64,000 nucleotides of DNA from assembly GCA_932521025.1 (NCBI GenBank), contig OW051470.1, positions 3,148,501-3,212,500 of the forward strand, given 5' to 3'. The notes beneath the pieces were generated by a model. That model had not been told where the DNA came from. It ran no database searches and saw only the letters and a program-made list of their open reading frames with translations. Of the stretch, positions 1 through 10,655 are shown one piece after another. Position numbers and translations under genes: made by a program. Each line of letters opens with the position of its first letter. The stretch's first letter is position 1. Source of the stretch: Oscheius onirici (lineage: Eukaryota; Nematoda; Chromadorea; Rhabditida; Rhabditidae).

Positions 1-847
1 TACAAGGTTAGACTAGTCTTTCTGTTATTCTTGATATCCAGCTTTCAGAACAGCAATGGAGTCTTGTAACAAATGTTGTTAAGGCTAGAAGAACTGCTAC
101 TGTAGCAACTGGGACTACTGAATCAGATGGCTGCCCTTCACGTGCCCCAAGTTGATCCTGAATACCTTCGATTTAACAGCTATCCAACTGAGAAAGGACT
201 TTTCGGGCCGATGGCGACTGTCCAATGGAACTGTTGATACAGAACAGATTTGCGGCTATACTCTTTTCGGCAAGGATCTGAGCAAACCCGAGCTATCTGT
301 ATCTACTGCTGAAAGTCGATCAAGTTCAGCCATCTGGGCATGACAATCGATCTGTCTGTGCTCTCCTCGAGAGGAGCATAACTGTCCCTGCCGAAAAGGA
401 GCCGTGGAATTACTGAAAATTGTCATTGGGATACATGGTCATGCCCGATTTTTCCACGATATTAACACGTCGAAACATGTCATAGATGATCCAGTTCAAC
501 ACGTCGAGACACGTCGGGGAGTATCCGTTACAAGATTGGTCTTTGAAGTGGATGAGCAAGTGACTTTCAAAGAGCAGAATCTTGTTCCTGCGAGGTCTTT
601 CGGGATGCACTGCTGGAGAAGAAGAAGAAGAACGCAACCTTTCGTGATTCTGATTTTTTTAAGCTGCGGGCGGAAAAGCCCTGTATGCTGTACTCAACTG
701 TTCGTAGCATCCTTAGTTTCGAATGACAGTGACTACTTTGAATTGTATCCAAACGGAATTTCTATTATGTCTCTTACCTTGTGGCTATTGCGTATTGTGA
801 CCGCGAATGAAGACAGCCCATGGATCATATGCAAAGAGCTGACTCCC
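1..847 (+). repeat. Left arm of long inverted repeat (>=847 bp)
   Basis: This stretch is the reverse complement of 9809-10655. Position 1 pairs with 10655 and position 847 with 9809, so the arms have equal length and no net indel. The reading frames present in one arm have identical translations in the other. The match stops abruptly after the shared GAGCTGACTCCC at 836-847. The left arm runs off the window, so the true repeat may be longer. It begins with an intron-like segment (GTTAGA...CCAG at about 7-41) that matches the decayed exon array starting at 10.6 kb, so it looks like an inverted piece of that array. Frames of up to 213 codons occur here but match no family I know, and I do not call them genes. 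Confidence 0.93.
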
Positions 848-1001
848 TTGTTTGTCCTCATTCGACATTCGCTTTTGCACAAATACCAATATGGAGTCTT
901 TGAAGAAACATTTGATCGTATGACCGAAGCCAAAAGTTCCTTGTGTCATCATGTCAAGTTGACAACTTACCTAAACTTGAAAATTGTGCACGCAAAAATA
1001 C

Positions 1002-1221
1002 TATGGTCTGTTCAAAAAAGAAGAGGGATTACCGTAAGATTTTAGCTCTTCCCTTCGAGACCCACATAGTACACAAACATTGGATACTCAGCCAACAAAT
1101 TCCAACTTTCGCTGCGAATCTTTCGAATTTGTTGGCTTAGTATCCATTTCTGCCTGTTAAGTGGGTCTCGAAGGGAAGAGCTAAAATCTTACGGTAATCC
1201 CTCCTTTTTGAACAGACCATA
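1002..1221. repeat. Foldback MITE, TATGGTCTGTTCA termini
   Basis: Near-perfect palindrome of about 220 bp. The left arm starts TATGGTCTGTTCAAAAAAG and the right arm ends with its reverse complement GAACAGACCATA. The arms are about 60 bp, contain GATTTTAGCTCTTCCCTTCG and its complement, and surround a short spacer. A diverged copy lies at 29336-29514 and a more distant relative at 29983-30155. Non-coding; most likely a TA-targeting non-autonomous DNA element. Confidence 0.85.
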
Positions 1222-1449
1222 GAAAAGTTTTGCGAGGTATTCGTTCGACCAATATCTGTTTCTTCAATCAACCAATTGCTTACCGTGGCGTTTTGGAGCT
1301 ACTGATTGCTTCAGTTTCGAGCGTCTTAGGTAACCAGTGCAAATTCACTGACTTACTGCTTACGTAGTTTTCATCCCGATGCATCACTGAATAAACCTTT
1401 TCAGAAGAAACACTACACTAGATCAAAACTCAAATTCATTCAATATTGT

Positions 1450-4015
1450 TCAATTACAGAAACGTTCGAATTGATGGACGAACTCAGATGCCGTCTCAGT
1501 GCTTGCAAACTTGGCGGAAAACTTCTCCAGAGCGCTAGTTTCTTCGCTGAAATCCATGCACATCCAGACTGCTGCTTTGTCATTCTTCTGCATCTTGTTG
1601 ATGGTCATCTTTTGCGTGAGACGGAAGTTGCAAGTCAGTTTATGGGTCTAGGTTTCGAACAATAGAGCAATTACTGTGTATGAAAGATACCTGCTCACGT
1701 CGCATAACACATCTAGCTTTGCCTGTTGCCTCGTCCAATAGGATTTTGATCAATCCTGTTCCACGTTCTTTCCACTCCTTGATCTCGCTATAACGGAAGA
1801 GCTTGCAACGCTCAGTGAAGACGACTTTTTCATTCTCTTCTCCCGTTACGACCTCGACCAGATCCGGCAGTGGGCACACTGGAGTAAACTCAACAGTCGG
1901 CTCATAATCTTCAGCAGATTCTTCCTCATTTACTTCGTCTGCATTGTCCGAAACGTTGGTGCCAAACTGAAATTAAAAATGTTCGTAGTATTAGGTCGCC
2001 AACTAAGTCTTTAAAAAACACTCATAACTTTTTCCAATTTCAACGAAATCGTGCAAACTTGGTTCCAAAATGTAGTTTTCATTGAACTGAAAAGTACCCC
2101 TGCAAAATATCAGCTCCGTATGTTTTGAAATAAAGTCTAGGGAACGATTTTGAGTCCAAAATTTCAGCATGTACCCCACCTCATGATGATTTTTTTGAGC
2201 TCAAATTGGACATTTTCAGTTTTACCATGATCCCAGAGTCAAAAATCGTTTTTTAAAAAAGAAAAATACTCGTCTTATTGAGCTGAGGTTTTCACTAATT
2301 GACAACTTTTTTGTAGGATGCAACCCTGAAGAGTTATGGGCAAAATTGTGTTTTAATCGAAACTTGGAGCGTTCACTATTTTCAGACGATGAGATATCCA
2401 GGTCTCTCATATAGCCTATTAATTCGGCCTCAATGAAACCTACATTTTGGAACCGAGTTTGCACGATTTCGTTGAGATTGGAAAAAGTTATGAGCGTTTT
2501 TTAAATACTTAGTTGGCGATATAACATGTAAAAATATATAACAAATGCAAACCATGGAAGTCTTGGGCTTGGAGATTTGAGAAAGAGCCTCCTTCTTGGT
2601 CTCGTCGTTGAAGATAGACTCGCCCGTTTTATTGGAGAATGAGAAAGGGCTGGACATTGCAGAGCCGAAGATTTTTGAAGACACATTCGGGCTGTTTGAA
2701 TCGTCTTGAGACTTGGGCGGGGTGGAGAGGGCTCCGAAGAGAGGCTTCTGAGGCAGAAGACCAGCATGAGGGCGTAGAGCAGCAGTCTGTTGTTCAGCTC
2801 CGGGCTTGGCCGTGAACGAGAACGTTGGTTTGGCTTCCACCTTGGTGCTTCCTCCGAAAATGTTGGCGCTAGAAGTAGCGGCAGCTCCGAACGACAACTT
2901 AGGGCCATCTCGAGGATTCCTGAATAGGACCAAATAAGTATACTGGAAAAGAACCGACTCTTGATCAGATTTTTGAGGAGTAACGGGCGGCTTCTCGTCG
3001 ACGGCAATCACTTTAGCTGCTTCAGCAAACGAAACCCTGGGCTTTGTCGGCATAGCTCCAGCCGAATTTTCAGTCTTCAGAGGCTTGATAGCAGAACAGC
3101 CGAAGCTGAACTTGGAAACAGACTCAGAAGGAACAGGCAATGCTGGCCTGAAACATTAACCTTGATCATCGGAACTATAAATTATTACTTGGAGAAGATG
3201 TTTTCCTCGCTCTTCGATCCATCCTTGTTGGCTCCACAACAAGCACACTTCTCGGCATCAACATTGTTACAGGTGTAACAACCGTCACAATCCCACTGAC
3301 CTTCCTTCTTTACAAAGGCGGAAAAGGGCTTTGCAGCGGGGTGCTTTTCCTCGATGGAGAAGTCAGTCTTATTCTCGCTGTCGACGGTCCTATCGACATC
3401 CCAGGGCTCCCCCTCGGACGAGTCGGAAGAAATATCGTCGCGAGAGTCACAAATGGGTACTTCTTGATGAAAAGATTCAGCGTGTTTGACGGAAGTGCTA
3501 GAAGGGACTTCGGGCCTAGCAGATGGTACAGTCAGCTTGTTTTCCATCGTCGATCCAACAGGAGCCATGGGTCTAAATCAGGTCAATACAAAAGACAAGT
3601 GAAATTACCTTTGATAAAGGCTCATGAGAGCCATTTGCTGTTGAACAAGATTGCGGTGCGGGTCAAAAGCCATGTTCGGAGGAATTGGTGGCTGCACAGG
3701 TCCGCCAAAGAAGTTAGCGGCACTGGCACTTCCGTTGTAGACTTGCTGTGGAGTAGGGTGAGCCGGATGCTGCGGAAGGAGGGCTCTGATGATCTCGTGA
3801 AGACGCTCGAGCTCCTTAGAGTGATTCTCGTCGGTTCTTCGAATTTCGGTCTAAGTTTCAATTTTGGATTATGAATATAGTTGAGTTACCCGAATAGACT
3901 CCAAGGCAGCGGAAACATTGTTGAATTGGACGATGTTTTGATGTTGCTGATCGACAACTTGGTTCAGGATGCGAGCGATCGAGATGCGCTCCTCGCGTTG
4001 AAAAGAGTCGTTCAT
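1450..4015 (-). CDS. RanBP2/Nup358-like nucleoporin (zinc finger + FG + RanBD)
   Basis: Six exons on the minus strand, roughly 4015-3890, 3850-3609, 3572-3189, 3147-2553, 1966-1691 and 1647-1450, giving about 606 residues. After a coiled-coil-like N-terminus comes one RanBP2-type zinc finger with the pattern W-x-C-x2-C-x3-N-x6-C-x2-C (genomic about 3230-3300). Next is an FG-containing, Ser/Pro-rich linker with SFG, IFG, FSF and LFG motifs. The C-terminus is a Ran-binding domain split across the last two exons, with PDLVEVVTGEENE, KEWKERGTG and CVMRREQ. RanBDs in this family bind RanGTP on the cytoplasmic face of the pore. The protein is far shorter than vertebrate Nup358 and resembles the short invertebrate (NPP-9-type) form. 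The start ATG lies one base after a TTTTTTTCAG acceptor-like site. Intron 4 (about 586 bp) carries a foldback element. The gene is divergent from Arp2. Confidence 0.85.
1996..2519. repeat. Foldback element inside nucleoporin intron
   Basis: The left arm (TCGCCAACTAAGT..., then CTCATAACTTTTTCCAAT and GAAATCGTGCAAACT) is repeated as its reverse complement at about 2425-2519. It nearly fills the 586-bp intron 1967-2552, while all other introns of the gene are under 45 bp. No coding capacity. Arms are about 95 bp at the tips, with weaker pairing inward. Confidence 0.8.
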
Positions 4016-4648
4016 CCTGAAAAAAAAGCATTTCAAGGTCGGGCAAACGAGAGGTTGGAAATCCCAAAGCGTACAGGAACAAAGTAATGAGAGGTAAAAA
4101 AAAAAAAAAAAAAAAGCATTCTGTTGGCCTAAAAATGTTTACAATCGACCGCTTGATACTGTAATTTCTCTTCGAGACCGTCTTCAATTTTTCCGCAACG
4201 CAGTTCGCCGCGCAACTCAAATGTTGGACAAAAATTGTCGAGGACTTTATGTAGAAAAAAATTTTCTACATAAAGTCTACCTCCCGACTTTATGTAGAAA
4301 TTTTTTCTACATAAAGTCCTCGACCCGACAAAAAGCCATTGAGAAAACTAATCTATATAATTCCGACTCTCTGACCAATTGATCATTAAGAAAATTCAAA
4401 ATCAGAAAGTGATGTCCAATCGGTTTAGGTATCTTCTGAATCACTCATAGTGAATGAGAGTGGCAACTTTTGATAAGTGGAGCCTCTAGATGAGTTTACA
4501 AGTTGGTTTATAAAGTTTGTTTGACAGGGGTAAACCACAGAATCAGATCAGAGACCACAACATCAATCCACATTTCTATGAGAACTTTCTTCGCTTTTTT
4601 CCAACAAACTTTTCATTTCCAGAGAGACGAAGCTCTCCAGAAAATCAG
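4016..4648. promoter_or_regulatory. Divergent intergenic region Nup / Arp2
   Basis: This 633-bp gap separates the start codons of the nucleoporin (leftward) and Arp2 (rightward), so it should hold both promoters. It contains an A-tract at about 4096-4116 and a nested hairpin at 4232-4326. A 3' splice-site-like CATTTCCAG (about 4613-4621) lies 27 bp before the Arp2 ATG. No TATA or initiator can be assigned with confidence. Confidence 0.5.
4232..4326. repeat. Perfect nested hairpin (palindromic MITE remnant)
   Basis: The outer arms, GTCGAGGACTTTATGTAGAAA and its reverse complement, are about 26 bp and essentially perfect. Each arm also folds on itself through ACTTTATGTAGA / TCTACATAAAGT. The motif occurs four times in alternating orientation within 90 bp. 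It lies between two divergent promoters. It could be a tiny MITE, a cruciform-forming site or a regulatory palindrome. Confidence 0.85.
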
Positions 4649-7600
4649 ATGCCGTCCGGAAAGAAGCTAGTCGTCGTGGACAACGGCTCCGGCTTCGTAA
4701 AATGCGGCTTTGGCGGTACCCACTTCCCCGAGCATATCTTCCCCTCCATCGTCGGCCGGCCCATCGTCCGCTCGGCCAAACAGTTTGCAGGCGGCGAAAT
4801 AAAGGTACTTTTATGCTATTTTCTCCAAAATTTTGCGCAGGGAAAGGGAAGGGAAAATGATGTTACCGTGGGCTAGGCGGCATTGGGAGGACCGAAAAGG
4901 CCCAATGGCTCGGGCTCCTCCAAGGGCACTGCTGTATGGCTAGCGACAAAGCCCATGGAGTCCCCTTTGCCGGGCAGGCTGAGACTGGGCTGGAGGGCGT
5001 GTGTGGCCGAGAAAATTTGCAGGTTATAGGCGCTCTTCTTGTCTCATTTTTTGGGAGCTCAAAAGTGGCTTTGTTGGCGATATTGAGCGTGATATCGAGG
5101 ATTTTGGGAAAGAAAAATGAGTCGATAAATGAGTGCGGAGTTGAGCAGGGGCTGAAAGTGTTGCTGAAGGTTCAGGTGCGGCGTGTATGGTCGAAAAACG
5201 GTAAGTGTGGGGTTGTAGGCTCGCTTTCTCTCTTTTTTGTGTGGGACTCAAAAGTGACTTTGTTGGCGATATTGAGTATATGTCGGGAGTTTGGGAGAAA
5301 ATAGTGTGGTGATAAATGGGCTAGGAGTTGATCAAACTAAGGAAATTGAGATATTGAATTTTCAAATGCCGATTCACTTTTGTTGGTTTTGGCGGGTTTT
5401 CAAATCAGAAGTGGTTATTTATTTTTTTTAATTTCTTTTTCGATCATTCGGGCTGCTTTCAACAAATCGAGGGATCGGGTGTAATATTTTGTTGGTATGC
5501 CAATAGTTGGTAGATTTCGGGGTAGGAAAGGCAGGTACTGGTTGGACATATATTTTATTGGCTGTAATGACATGTGGAGAATAGGCAAGGTATCAGTTCT
5601 GGATCGGATAGCTGATGTGTCGGGCTTCTTGAGGTGGCTTTGTGAGTTTTCTGTGGAGATGTGTCCTGGTGATCTTTTTGAGGTCTCTTGAGATCTTTCG
5701 AGTCTACGTATTCTCCTAAGGCGTATTGCATTGATTTTTCAGCGACGTACTTGTCTGCGAATTGTTTTTCCAGTAAATGTAGCGAGACCATGAGATTGCG
5801 GTCTTCACCATTAGCTGTGCTAGTATCTTCCTGTACTTTTTGGGGATCCGGAGGGCTTCAAAGGTTTCCATATTGCCTTTCCTCCAGGATCCTAATGATC
5901 CTACCACTCGTGAAGATTTCGGCTTTGTGTCCCCGATCAGCTAGTTCCCTTTTGTAAAAATCATATTTTTCAATGTTTCTTTCGTGAGCTTTGTCCAGGG
6001 ACTTTGTGTCCGATTCGAATGGACATGTGATGTCAACGATTATGGCACTTGTGGGGCGTGAAGTGTCTCTCTTCGCCCAGAATACTAGATCAAGTCGTTT
6101 CATGGATGTCGATCCCGGGACTGTGGTGTCTTCCTTAAGGTAGTAGTGGTTAATTTCCCCTATCCTCCATCCCTCCACTAGGAGATCTTTTATTGCGTTA
6201 TGCCGGAAAAGTTGGTCGGGTAGTGTGGCTGAACATCGATTCAGTGCGTGTAACGTGGTGTCCAATTCTCCTGGGCAAGTTTCGCAGTTACGGTTATAGT
6301 CTGTTCACAAAAAACAACCAAATCGCGGATGTTCGCAGGCATTTTGCCCGCGAATTCAAACAGCTGAAAATTAGCTCGGGAATTTCCCTTCAGTTGAAAT
6401 TTGCGGCTTTCGCTTGATGTTTTCCGTATATTTTACCTCTTATCAACGTAATAACGTAGCATACGTACCAGTCTTGAAGAAAACGTGTAAGGTGAACACG
6501 TGCGAGCAATATAAGGGATTGTTTTGTCATTCGTAGCTTTTGATGAATTCCGAGAGTTCTGACAGTCTAATTCAACCCCTGAAGCGTATGACCTTCTTGT
6601 TTGGTGATAGCAGAGCATGAAACCTGGCGAAAATAAGGTTTCTCAGAATACATGGGATCTTTCTGTGATTTACAAATTTGTATGTCATTTTTCTTGAACA
6701 ATGTTGCTTTTTTCGTTGTTAGAAGAACACAATGGACGTAAAACTGCAGAAATTACCAAAAAACGATGCAAATAAAGTTCAGCAAAAGGCGAAAATTCAA
6801 TCTACAGTTGTTTGAATTCGCGGGCAAAATGCCCGCGAACACCTGCGATTTGGTTGTTTTTTTTTTGTGAACAGACTATACTGGAGGAGGTCTTGTTGCG
6901 AATCTCTCCTCGGAGGGCCCTCTGGCTCCAGTCACCCGGTCTTTCCGTGGTTTTGGTTCGTGCCATGTGAACGAATTTGGTGTCATCGTCAGCTATAGTT
7001 TGTTCAGCAGCTCAGCGGAAAAAGCGTCGCCGCTATGAAATTCGTGACGGGGACAGTCCTTTAACCCATTGCAGCCGGATTCGGTGCTTTTTAGCTGCAT
7101 TTTTTTGGGTTTGCACATTTTCTTTGAGCTTTTTTTGCTGTTTTTTATAAATTCTTTCTACCGGTAGACTGAGGACAACAAGGAGATCACCAATAGAAGG
7201 CCAATATGTTACAAGCAAGGTGCCATGCAGGCTCGTCGACACAGTTGAAGGGGCGCATACCCGTTTGTTCGTCCGACAAAACGCAAATCAAATGAAAAAA
7301 CTTTAAAAAAAAAAGATGAAAACCCATAAAAATGCTGAATACTGAGCTGCTGAACAAACTAAGTAGACTTTCGAGGTTGGTTTTAGGAAGAAAGAGCTTA
7401 GTGGGTCAGCCGCCGCCTCCTGAATGGTCAGTGTCATGAGAGGATGTCTGATTAGCCACATACCCCAGGTTCCCTCGTTTACTTGTTGTCTGAGGATGCC
7501 GAGTACTCTTTCCGCGTGTGTTTTGTTGAGAGTAGTTGGGGATTCCGTTCCTTTTACCCCGAATGCTATTCTCTAGCCAGCTTACCCACGTGAAAAAATC

Positions 7601-9047
7601 ACGTGAAAAAAAAACCAAAAAACTCCTTTTAAATTGCTCTAATAATGCCCAGATTAAGGATGTTCTTCTCGCCGACGAGTGTACCAGTCATCGACATCTT
7701 CTTGACATTTCTTATCCGATGGAGAACGGCGTCGTGCGCAACTGGGACGACATGCATCGCATCTGGAGCTATATCTTCGGCCCGGAGAGACTGGACATTG
7801 TTCCGGAAGAAAGCCGTCTTCTGCTGACCGAGCCGGCCATGAACAGTGCCGCCAATCGGCAGAAGGTCGTCGAGACCATGTTTGAAGACTACAAGTTTGA
7901 CTCGCTCTTCATAGCCACGCAGGTTCGTCCTTTTTCGTTTGGTAATGAAAGAATCAGGTTGTGCTCTACACAGCATTATGCCAATTGCAATTTCCACCTA
8001 CTTTTCACCATAGACGGAAAACTTTGTGACTGAAATCTCCCGTTTTCAGGCCGTGCTAGCTCTCTATGCCAATGGCATGACGACAGGAATCTGTGTGGAC
8101 AGCGGCGACGGCGTGACGCACATCTGTCCGGTCTTCGAGGGACGCATCCTGCATCATCTGAGTCGACGTCTCGACATTGCCGGGCGTCATATTACACGAG
8201 AATTGAACAAGCTGCTCCTACTGCGCGGCTATAGCTTCAATCATTCCGCCGACTTTGAGGTATCATTTCAAGCCGGTTTTCCACTCAATTTTACACTCTT
8301 GTAGGTGATGCGACAGCTAAAGGAGCAGCAGTGCTACGTGGCCTATGATGTAGCCGTGGACGAGCGACTGATCAAGGAGACAACCGTCCTGAACAAGCAG
8401 TTTCTCCTTCCCGACGGACGCGCCATCACCGTCGCTGAGGAGCTGTTCCGCGCTCCGGAGATTCTCTTCCAGCCAGCGCTGCTGGGACAGGAAGTCGGAG
8501 GCATTTCGGAGACGCTCTTCAATTCTGTACAGGTAATGTTCACTCTCTTCAAACTCTACCTTATGAAGCTCTGCCGAAAATGATGAGTTGAGCTGGCTCG
8601 AACCTCCCAACTAGCATTTACCACGTTGAAATAGGATGCTCAGCCACTTTATATGGCTGCTCATATAATTTTTGCCCTAAACATTGTCATTTTCCATTTC
8701 CCAAACCACATTTTCAGGCAGCCGATATTGACATCCGGACATCGCTATTCAAAAACATTCTCGTCACTGGCGGCACAACGCTGCTGCCCGGCTTTGCAGA
8801 GCGTCTCGAGAAGGAAGTGAACCAGCTCTACTTGCAGCGTGTTCTGAAGGGCGACGAGAGCAAATTTGGAAAATTCCGCACCCAAGTTCACGCACCGGCT
8901 CGTCGAATGCACCTGGTCTTCGAGGGCGGAGCCATGCTGGCCGAAATCATCGACGACTATCCGGACATGTGGTTGACGCGTCAATGTTACGAGGAAGAAG
9001 GCGTTGCGAGATGTCTCCAAAAAATGGCCAGTGCGTCGCTCGTATAG
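4649..9047 (+). CDS. Arp2: Actin-related protein 2 (Arp2/3 complex subunit)
   Basis: Five exons: 4649-4804, 7659-7922, 8050-8259, 8305-8532 and 8718-9047, giving 395 residues, almost exactly the family length. The N-terminal [11 protein letters not shown] phosphate loop, [14 protein letters not shown], the [14 protein letters not shown] block, [39 protein letters not shown] and the C-terminal [10 protein letters not shown] are Arp2-diagnostic and distinguish it from actin and Arp3. Arp2 pairs with Arp3 as the pseudo-actin dimer that nucleates branched filaments in the cytoplasm. Exon 1 to exon 2 joins EIK to DV, which fixes the unusual acceptor ATTAAG at 7658. Intron 1 (2,854 bp) is swollen by mobile elements, and the remaining introns are 45-185 bp. 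An AATAAA lies at about 9218. The gene is intact, with no missing motif. Confidence 0.97.
4985..5335 (+). repeat. Diverged tandem duplication in Arp2 intron 1
   Basis: Two units of roughly 170-190 bp share CTTTGTTGGCGATATTGAG, the flanking CTCAAAAGTG and a GATAAATG...GGAGTTGA tail (first unit about 4995-5155, second about 5185-5335). There is no open frame that would explain it. It adds to the expansion of intron 1. Confidence 0.6.
6295..6880. repeat. MITE nested in the retrotransposon (TATAGTCTGTTCAC termini)
   Basis: Terminal inverted repeats run TATAGTCTGTTCACAAAAAA then CAACCAAATCGC, followed by a subterminal CGGGCAAAATGCCCGCG palindrome. The right end is the mirror image. It is flanked by TA/TA, consistent with TA target duplication. 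A second, rearranged copy in reverse orientation lies at about 28400-29337, which gives outside support for the boundaries. Length is 586 bp; non-coding. Confidence 0.88.
6994..7361. repeat. MITE nested in the retrotransposon (TATAGTTTGTTCAGC termini)
   Basis: The ends are TAGTTTGTTCAGCAGCTCAG and its reverse complement CTGAGCTGCTGAACAAACTA, about 368 bp apart. The first 12 bases resemble the ends of the 6295-6880 and 1002-1221 elements, so a common transposase probably mobilised all three. The interior is not palindromic and has no long frame. Confidence 0.8.
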
Positions 9048-9808
9048 AATTGTCAGGTAAGCTACTAAAAACTAGTTTCAACAAAAAATGACGCTCTTTT
9101 TTGAAGCTGGAAAAGTTAGGAGTTGCCAAGACTTGATCGCTGTGAAAATGGTCCAAGTAGAAATAATTTGCTCGAGAATCCATCATTTTGGGTTGTTTTG
9201 CATAATACTGGATTTCAATAAACGCTCAAAAAATATATAACTTTCCCGACCTTTGTACCGAAAAAATCTGCCAGTTTCCAGATCAACGTTGTTTTCTCCC
9301 ACGCATTTTCTTTCCCATGCCGTCATTAGTCCAAGATCTCTCTTCCACTACCCATTGAAAAAAAACCCGGCCATAATTCTGTACAGATTGTATCCCCCTC
9401 CCCTTTTCCCAGTTTTGTCAAATTTTAGGACTTTCTTCCCATGAAATTTTATTCCAAAGCCTTTTTAAGACCAAGAAGACCAGGCTTGTTGATTTGCTGT
9501 GCCGCGCCGCAGAATTCAGCGCTCCGGTCTAGGGGGCGCGCCGCAGAGGGATTGAGAAACAATAGGTTTTTGCATTTTTACGTGCTTTATACTCATTTTT
9601 TCGACTTCTAGATCGTTTTAATCGATTCAGCGTGGAAAAATACACTAGAAGGGTCTCCTCCGGCAGAAAATTGAAGAGAAACCCTTTAGAAAGAGGCAAA
9701 ATGATTGAAAAACTGAATTCTTTCACTTCTCCATGTTTTCTCCCCCGACAGGTGCCTAATCTATGCTTCAGAAAAGCTCAGGAATAAAAAAAGCTGTCCA
9801 CCGAAAAT
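9048..9808. other. Arp2 3' flank, no gene seen
   Basis: The Arp2 3' UTR ends near an AATAAA at about 9218. Beyond it there is AT-rich DNA, a GC-rich patch with two GCGCCGCAGA copies at about 9503-9548, and then the boundary of the right inverted-repeat arm at 9809. No exon or RNA gene is supported. Confidence 0.5.
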
Positions 9809-10655
9809 GGGAGTCAGCTCTTTGCATATGATCCATGGGCTGTCTTCATTCGCGGTCACAATACGCAATAGCCACAAGGTAAGAGACATAATAGAAATTC
9901 CGTTTGGATACAATTCAAAGTAGTCACTGTCATTCGAAACTAAGGATGCTACGAACAGTTGAGTACAGCATACAGGGCTTTTCCGCCCGCAGCTTAAAAA
10001 AATCAGAATCACGAAAGGTTGCGTTCTTCTTCTTCTTCTCCAGCAGTGCATCCCGAAAGACCTCGCAGGAACAAGATTCTGCTCTTTGAAAGTCACTTGC
10101 TCATCCACTTCAAAGACCAATCTTGTAACGGATACTCCCCGACGTGTCTCGACGTGTTGAACTGGATCATCTATGACATGTTTCGACGTGTTAATATCGT
10201 GGAAAAATCGGGCATGACCATGTATCCCAATGACAATTTTCAGTAATTCCACGGCTCCTTTTCGGCAGGGACAGTTATGCTCCTCTCGAGGAGAGCACAG
10301 ACAGATCGATTGTCATGCCCAGATGGCTGAACTTGATCGACTTTCAGCAGTAGATACAGATAGCTCGGGTTTGCTCAGATCCTTGCCGAAAAGAGTATAG
10401 CCGCAAATCTGTTCTGTATCAACAGTTCCATTGGACAGTCGCCATCGGCCCGAAAAGTCCTTTCTCAGTTGGATAGCTGTTAAATCGAAGGTATTCAGGA
10501 TCAACTTGGGGCACGTGAAGGGCAGCCATCTGATTCAGTAGTCCCAGTTGCTACAGTAGCAGTTCTTCTAGCCTTAACAACATTTGTTACAAGACTCCAT
10601 TGCTGTTCTGAAAGCTGGATATCAAGAATAACAGAAAGACTAGTCTAACCTTGTA
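9809..10655 (-). repeat. Right arm of long inverted repeat
   Basis: Reverse complement of 1-847, with no net indel between the two arms. It is contiguous with the decayed minus-strand exon array that begins at 10615, so this arm is probably the original position and the left arm an inverted duplicate, or the left arm belongs to a second array outside the window. Confidence 0.93.

Larger units (their letters stand above)
5690..7620 (-). mobile_element. Decayed R2-type (RLE) non-LTR retrotransposon, 3' part
   Basis: On the minus strand a zinc-knuckle-like CETCPG...HALNRC is followed by a QLFRHNAI block. Next comes a restriction-like endonuclease core with RLDLVFW then [10 protein letters not shown], and [11 protein letters not shown]. 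That order is typical of the C-terminal part of R2/NeSL/CRE-like proteins. Past a stop at about 5858 a shifted frame continues with the family's terminal [19 protein letters not shown] block (about 5780-5890), so the copy is frameshifted. Removing the MITE at 6295-6880 together with one TA restores reading frame with upstream [17 protein letters not shown]..., and similar low-grade homology may continue past the second MITE to about 7.6 kb. No reverse transcriptase is seen. Inserted antisense in Arp2 intron 1, so it is non-functional. Confidence 0.8.

Noticed and set aside
404-1045. 213-codon frame (and 163-codon twin at 9761-10252) as a gene
   Set aside because: Identity between the twins only reflects the inverted repeat. 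The twins diverge exactly where the repeat ends, there is no family resemblance, and opposite-strand frames are equally open.
5858-6265. 135-codon frame as a host gene antisense in Arp2
   Set aside because: Its RLE-type motifs and frame decay identify it as a retrotransposon remnant.
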